NCBI RefSeq assembly: GCF_030864355.1
Contig: NC_083395.1
Coordinates: 1,054,001-1,118,000 of the forward strand
Source: Cutaneotrichosporon cavernicola
Lineage: Eukaryota; Basidiomycota; Tremellomycetes; Trichosporonales; Trichosporonaceae
DNA: 64,000 nt
Direction of reading: 5' to 3'
The notes beneath the pieces are model-generated. The model was given only the letters and a program-made list of their open reading frames with translations, was not told where the DNA came from and ran no database searches. The position numbers and the translations under genes are program-made. Shown here one piece after another: positions 58,200 through 64,000 of this stretch; within the stretch, counting starts at the first letter, position 1, and each line of letters begins with the position of its first letter.

Positions 58200-59086
58200 C
58201 TAGCGCGTCTCCACCACAATCACCACAACGAGTACGATAATAGCAATGGCGATGAGGACGCCCGCGGCGCCGAGGATAACCCACTGAAGTTAGTCGATGG
58301 CGTTTCCAGACAAACCAACCTTCTTACGGTACCATGGCTGGAGCGGCCTTCCACGGCGCCGGCTCGTGAGGGACGGTGGGGCTGGGGTCAGCGCGTCATA
58401 CGAGATTGCCATGTAGCCCTGACGCGGTGTCAAGAGCATGCTGCTGTTTCACGGCCTCGAAGGCCTCAATTGGATTCGACATCTGGACTGCAACGACTCC
58501 CTCGTGCCTGGTGCAGAGCCTGTGCATCGTACACCATTCCGGCCCAACGAATCCTACTCCCTGTCACCGCCTCCTTCGTGTCTGTCTTCCCAATGCCAAC
58601 CACTTCCCTCGAGTCCACCGCGTTCTCCCTCGCCCGTACGGCGAGCTACCTTTACACTCACACTCGTCAATCCCCGCAATGTTCTCCTCTAGAACAGTCT
58701 GTACGCTTTCGACGACCGCGCGTGCTTCTGTCGCTTTGGTTTTAGTCTCCATAGAGGAGAGAGGGTCGTCGCCTTCATAGTCGTTCTCGGCGTGGGTGAC
58801 GCTGATCATGGGGATTGTGAAGGAATGGCGCAGCTCGGCCTCCGAGGCGAAAGGTGAGGGTTTCCGCATTGCCTTCGGTGAGGGTGCGGAAAGAGAATTT
58901 GAGGCGTGGAGGTCGTCGCGCGACTCAGAGCCAGGAAAGTAGGGACTGGGATTAGGGCGTGTAGGAGGGCAGGAGACAAATTGCCAAGGGCGACTCGGAG
59001 CGCGTGGGGTAGAAGAGCGCGTGCAAAGGAAGAAAGGAAAGGCGTAAGGTAAAGGGGTGAACTCACGATGGGTCGCGGTTTAACAT
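58200..59086 (-). CDS. Putative membrane protein, possibly the N-terminal remnant of a type II membrane enzyme
   Basis: Gene model uncertain. Coding-like pieces on the minus strand: a short first exon 59086-59067 (MLNRDPS), joined to an exon from 58945 (PYFPGSESRDDLHASNSLS, then SEAELRHSFTIPMISV and a helical TEARAVVESVQTVLEENIAG); after ambiguous sequence, PRQGYMAISYDALTPAPPSL, a basic RRRGRPLQPWYRKK, a 35-nt intron, and a TM segment WVILGAAGVLIAIAIIVLVV followed at once by VETR and a stop at 58202-58200. Fungal type II glucanases and GH16-like enzymes have a similar order (cytosolic head, YRRKW, anchor), but here no lumenal domain follows. It is either a tail-anchored protein or a truncated gene. 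The middle exons could not be resolved. Confidence 0.4.
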
Positions 59087-59892
59087 GAGGCGAACACGAT
59101 GAAGCTGAGAACGGGAAAAGGAGTGTGGGGAGTGGATGAGAACACGAATTATGTGAAGGATGTGAGTGAGGAGAGAGCCAGAGAGACGAGAAACGAGAAA
59201 CGAGAGAAGAGAAGAAGAAGGGAAGAGCTACATAATGATGGCTGTCACGCGTATAGTGGTATGCGTATATGCCAACGCTTTGATCGCGTCCGTTGAGACC
59301 ACTGATGACCTTCCTTAATCGATCTTTTGTTGTCACTGTTTTCAGCCGCGCTACCCAACTGGCGCCACCATACTATACTATAAACATATTCTGACCTTAA
59401 TAAGATGCGTCGCTAACCTCGATGCACCCTTGAGGGTCATTGAACCAGTCTGTGCAAACGAACTGTGCGTAACTGGTGTCCCATTACTCTTCAACCCACG
59501 GTCTGTGCAACTCTATAGAGTGGACAACCTCCACCTTTGGTTGAATCTCCGTTATCACCGGTATCGTGGCACTTCTGAAAAGGGGGCCTCCACCTGTTCC
59601 CTGAACGCCAGCGTCACCGCACAAGCTAGGATACGATGAACACGCGACAGCAAGCTAGCTTGGCTTGACATTGAATCCGGCTTCCACCTCAACACCACTT
59701 CACCTCATCTCCCCATCTCTTCATCCCTCCTCGACCCTTCTCCTCCCCCCTCTCGAAACCCGGCTATAAGGCGCAAGCGGGCTCTCCAAAACACATCTCC
59801 CCCCACCCAAGCGCCGACAGCTCGCGTCTCCTGCTCGCCACGTCGGCATCTCCTTCCTTGAGCACAGCCCACACACATCCAAGGCCGACGCA
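59087..59892. promoter_or_regulatory. CHC1 upstream region
   Basis: No gene seen. A TATA-like word (CTATAAGG, 59763-59770) lies about 125 bases before the CHC1 ATG, preceded by a C/T-rich run (59690-59755), consistent with a core promoter. Confidence 0.5.
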
Positions 59893-62800
59893 ATGGCCGA
59901 CGTCAAGCCCATCAACGTGCGTTATACCGTCACCACCCACTGCACATCGCTGACCCCAGTTCACCGAGCATGTCCAGGTCAGCATCTTGCCGACGACGCC
60001 AGGACTCTGCTAATGTCAGCTCACAGCGCTGGGCATCCAGCCCCAGAGCATCTCGTTCCAGACGTTGACCCTCGAGTCTGACCACTTCATCTGCGTGTAC
60101 GTCTGCGTCTCTGCGCCTCTGCGCCTCTGCGCCTCTGCGTCCGCTTCCCCTTCTCCTTTCACCCTTGACATTGCATTCCCCATTTAGCTGACACACAGCC
60201 GCGAGAATGTCAATGACACCAACCAGGTCGTCATCGTCGACCTGGCGGACGCCAACAACGTGATGCGCAGGCCGAGTACGTCGCGCTGCACGCGCCGAAC
60301 CCTGCTGACCCCAGTCACTGCCGACTCCGCGATCATGCACCCCAAGGAGAAGATCATTGCGCTCAAGGGTGAGACCATGAACCGTGACCCAGAGCTGACC
60401 AGCAGCCGGCCGCCAGCTCCAGGTGTTCAACCTCGCAACCAAGACCAAGCTTGGTTCGTTCGTCATGAACGAGGACGTGTCGTTCTGGACCTGGATCACC
60501 GACTCGACTCTTGGCATGGTCACGGACCAGCACGTCTACCACTGGGACGTCATTAGCGGCCAGACGCAGCCGAAGAAGGTTAGTGCGTGTTTTTGAGTGG
60601 ACTGACACTGGTAGATCTTTGACCGCCACGCTTCCCTCAACGGCAACCAGATCATTAACTACCGCATGTCCACCGATGGCCAGTGGCTCATCCTCATCGG
60701 CATCTCGTCCAACCCCGCCGCCGGCCAGCCGGGCTCGAACGCGTTCAAGATCAAGGGCTCTATGCAGCTCTACTCGATAGAGCGGGGCGTCTCGCAGCCG
60801 ATCGAGGGCCATGCCGCTGCCTTCACCCAGCTCAAGCTTGACGGCGCCAGCAGCCCCAGCAAGCTCTTCTGCTTCGCTGTGCGCACGGGCACCGGTGCCA
60901 AGCTTCACATTGTCGAGATCGGCCACCAGGCTCCAAACCCGCCCTTCCCGAAACAGGCCGTTGACGTCTTCTTCCCTCCTGAGGCAACCAACGACTTCCC
61001 TGTCGCGATGCAGGTCTCGGAGAAGCACGGCATCATCTACCTTGTCACCAAGTTTGGCTTCATTCACCTCTATGAGGTCGAGACTGGCCAGTGCATCTAC
61101 ATGAACCGCATCTCGGGCGACACTATCTTCACCACTGCGCCCTACGAGCAGATGAACGGTATCATTGGTGTCAACCGCAAGGGCCAGGTCCTCAGCGTCA
61201 GCGTCGACGAGGAAACTCTCGTCCCCTACGTCCAGCGTAAGTCCTTATTTTCATACGATTCGTGGAACTGACTCAAGGCTCGCTGAACAACCCCGAGCTG
61301 GCGATCAAGCTCGCGACCCGCGCCGGTCTCCCCGGTGCCGACAACATGATCATGGAGCAGTACCAGCGTTACCTTCAGAACGGCCAGTACGGCGACGCTG
61401 CTAAGATTGCGGCCAACTCCCCCCGCGGCATTCTTCGCACACCCCAGACCATCGAGACCTTCAAGAAGCTTCCCGCGCAGGCGGGCACTCTTTCGCCCAT
61501 TCTGCAGTACTTCGGCATCCTCCTCGAGAAGGGCGAGCTCAACAAGCATGAGTCCCTCGAACTGGCTCGGCCCGTCATCCAGCAGGGCAAGAAGCAGCTT
61601 CTCGAGAAGTGGCTCAAGGAGAACAAGCTCGAGTGCAGCGAGGAGCTCGGTGACATGGTCCGCCAGGTTGACATGCAGCTCGCACTCTCTGTCTACCTCC
61701 GCGCCAACGTCCCCAACAAGGTCGTTGCCTGCTTCGCCGAGCTTGGCCAGTTCGACAAGATCGTCCTCTACTCGAAGAAGGTTGGCTACACTCCTGACTA
61801 CGTTTCGCTGCTTCAGCACCTCGTCCGCATCAACCCAGACAAGGCCACCGAGTTTGCAACGCAGCTCGTCAACGATGAGGACGACTCCGAGGTCGACTTG
61901 GACCGCGTTGTCGACATCTTCATGGGCCAGAACATGATCCAGCAGGCGACGTCATTCCTCCTGGACGCGCTCAAGGACAACAAGCCCGAGCAGGGTCCTC
62001 TGCAGACTCGTCTCCTCGAGATGAACCTCGTCAATGCCCCTCAGGTTGCGGACGCAATTCTTGGCAACGAGATGTTCACCCATTACGACCGCCCCCGCAT
62101 CGCGAACCTTGCGGAGAAGGCTGGCCTCATGCAGCGCGCCCTCGAGCACTACGAGGACATCAACGACATCAAGCGTGTCGTTGTGCACACCAACCTCTTC
62201 AAGCCTGAGTGGCTCGTCGAGTACTTCGGCCGCCTCACTGTGGAGCAGTCGTTTGAGAGCATGCGCGAGATGCTGAAGACCAACATGCGCCAGAACCTTC
62301 CCATCGTTGTCCAGATCGCCACCAAGTACTCGGACCTCCTTGGCCCCGTCAAGCTCATCGAGATGTTCGAGCAGTTCAAGAGCTCCGAGGGTCTCTACTA
62401 CTACCTCGGCTCAATCGTCAACCTGTCCGAAGACCCCGAGGTCCACTTCAAGTACATCCAGGCCGCCACTCGCACGGGCCAGATCCGCGAGGTCGAGCGC
62501 GTGTGCCGCGAGTCCAATTACTACAACCCGGAGAAGGTCAAGAACTATCTCAAGGAGGCCAAGCTCTCGGACCAGCTTCCTCTTATCATCGTGTGCGACC
62601 GCTTCGACTTCGTCCACGACCTCGTTCTCTACCTCTACCAGAACGGCCTCACCAACTTCATTGAGATCTACGTCCAGCGCGTCAACGCGGCCCGCACGCC
62701 GCAGGTCATCGGCGGTCTCCTTGACGTCGACTGTGACGAGTCGACGATCAAGAACCTGCTCATGTCCGTGACCGGCGAGTTCCCCGTTGACGAGCTCGTC

Positions 62801-64000
62801 GAGGAGGTTGAGAAGCGAAACCGCCTTAAGCTCATCCTCCCGTGGCTCAACCAGAAGGTCGAGCAGGGCTCGACCGACCACGCCGTCTACAACGCCGTTG
62901 CCAAGATTGCCATTGACTCGAACAACAACCCCGAGAAGTTCCTCCAGGAGAACAACCTCTACGACCCGGCTGTCATCGGCAAGTACTGCGAGAAGCGCGA
63001 CCCGTACCTCGCCTACATTGCCTACGCGAAGGGCCTCTGCGACGATGAGCTCATCAACGTCACGAACGACAACCAGATGTACAAGCACCAGGCCCGCTAC
63101 CTCGTCAAGCGTCGTGATGTCGACCTCTGGACTCAGGTCCTCAACCCGGAAAGCATGCACCGCCGCGCCCTCGTCGACCAGGTCGTTTCCACCGCTATCC
63201 CCGAGTGCACCGACCCCGATGACGTCTCCGTTACCGTCAAGGCATTTATGCACATGGAGCTCCACGGTCCTCTCCTTGAGCTCCTCGAAAAGATCATCCT
63301 CGAGGAGTCGCCCTTCAGCGACAACAAGTCGCTCCAGAGCCTTATGTTCCTCACGGCCATCCGTAACGACCGCGGCAAGGTCATGGGGTACATCAACAAG
63401 CTTGAGGGCTACGACGTCGAGACCATCGCTCGCGTCGCGACCGAGTCGGGTCTCTACGAGGAGGCATTCACGATCTACTCGAAGCACGACATGCACGCTG
63501 AGGCCATGAACGTCCTCGTCGAACACATGGTTTCGATCGACCGTGGCTACGCATACGCAAACAAGATCAACGAGCCCGCTGTCTGGAGCCGCCTCGCCAA
63601 GGCTCAGCTCGACGGTCTCCGCATCAAGGACGCGATCGACTCGTACATCAAGGCCGACGACCCGTCCAACTTTGAGGAGGTTATCGAGATCTCCAACCGT
63701 GCCGGCAAGCACGAGGACCTCATCCGCTACCTCCAGATGGCCCGCAAGACAGCCCGTGAGCCCAAGATCGACACCGAGCTCGCATACGCCTACGCCAAGA
63801 CGGACCGTCTCCACGACATGGAGGAGTTCCTGTCGATGACGAACGTGGCGGACGTCCTCCAAGTCGGTGAGAAGTGCTTCGATGATGGTCTCTACCAGGC
63901 GTCCAAGCTCCTTTTCTCGTCCATCTCCAACTGGGCTCGCCTTGCCACCACCCTCATCTACCTCGGCGAGAACCAGCCTGCCGTCGACGCCGCTCGCAAG
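59893..64000 (+). CDS. CHC1: Clathrin heavy chain (runs off the right edge)
   Basis: Forms the triskelion legs of clathrin coats in endocytosis and trans-Golgi traffic. Exons 59893-59916, 59960-59977, 60020-60096, 60199-60275, 60315-60368, about 60406-60578, 60615-61236 and 61278-64000 (continuing) give the first ~1256 of about 1680 residues. The N-terminal propeller starts [20 protein letters not shown] and includes FESD-like [13 protein letters not shown] and [17 protein letters not shown]; the alpha-solenoid repeats follow ([40 protein letters not shown]). Exon 2 is 18 nt. Intron 3 (102 nt) holds a CTCTGCGCC tandem. The acceptor at 61277 is CAAG, not YAG, yet gives the conserved SLNNPELA. 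Exon 6 has tandem acceptors (60402/60405). Confidence 0.96.

Noticed and set aside
62411..63862. 483-codon open frame antisense to CHC1
   Set aside because: It is a shadow of the highly codon-biased clathrin frame; composition is Leu/Val/Asp-rich without domain resemblance.

Overview
This window is nuclear DNA of a basidiomycete fungus, most likely a tremellomycete yeast of the Trichosporonales/Tremellales type. The evidence is GC-rich coding sequence, genes cut by many very short introns (about 30-50 nt, GTGAGT donors, branch-like CTRAC lying almost on the AG), small exons, head-to-head gene pairs, and a protein set of ordinary fungal housekeeping genes. The species assignment is inference.

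Left arm (1-16.7 kb): the 5' part of SEC31 (COPII coat) runs off the left edge and diverges from RRP9 (U3 snoRNP). Then come a SCOC/SLO1-like short coiled-coil gene, a very large BNI1-type formin with an unusual alanine-rich peptide repeat array, TRS20 (TRAPP), VMA16 (V-ATPase c'') and a RanBD1 protein. 16.7-22.3 kb is a gene-poor stretch holding one intron-containing tRNA-Gln(CUG).

Middle (22.3-41.5 kb): GDB1 (glycogen debranching), FRS2 (cytosolic PheRS alpha) divergent from a HIRIP3-like histone chaperone, a GT61-like membrane glycosyltransferase, the divergent ribosomal pair RPL42/RPS18, a glutathione S-transferase, a decayed protein-kinase gene, tRNA-Val(CAC) and MSY1 (mitochondrial TyrRS).

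Right arm (41.6-64 kb): a Zn2Cys6 transcription factor whose zinc cluster is split over tiny exons, a small single-pass membrane protein, ZNG1 (CobW metallochaperone, with a 5-nt microexon in its P-loop) divergent from CIA1 (Fe-S assembly), a decayed short-chain dehydrogenase, a second small membrane protein that looks like a paralogue of the first, RPT4 (26S proteasome) divergent from TRM2 (tRNA m5U methyltransferase), an enoyl-CoA hydratase-like gene, a doubtful truncated membrane-protein locus, and CHC1 (clathrin heavy chain), which runs off the right edge.

There is no operon, CRISPR array or recognisable intact transposon. Exon boundaries were deduced by hand from reading-frame continuity, splice motifs and family resemblance; they are predictions. 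The most distinctive content is splicing architecture (5-, 11-, 18- and 21-nt exons, a start codon split by an intron, in-frame stopless introns), the formin repeat array and the pair of undescribed small membrane proteins.
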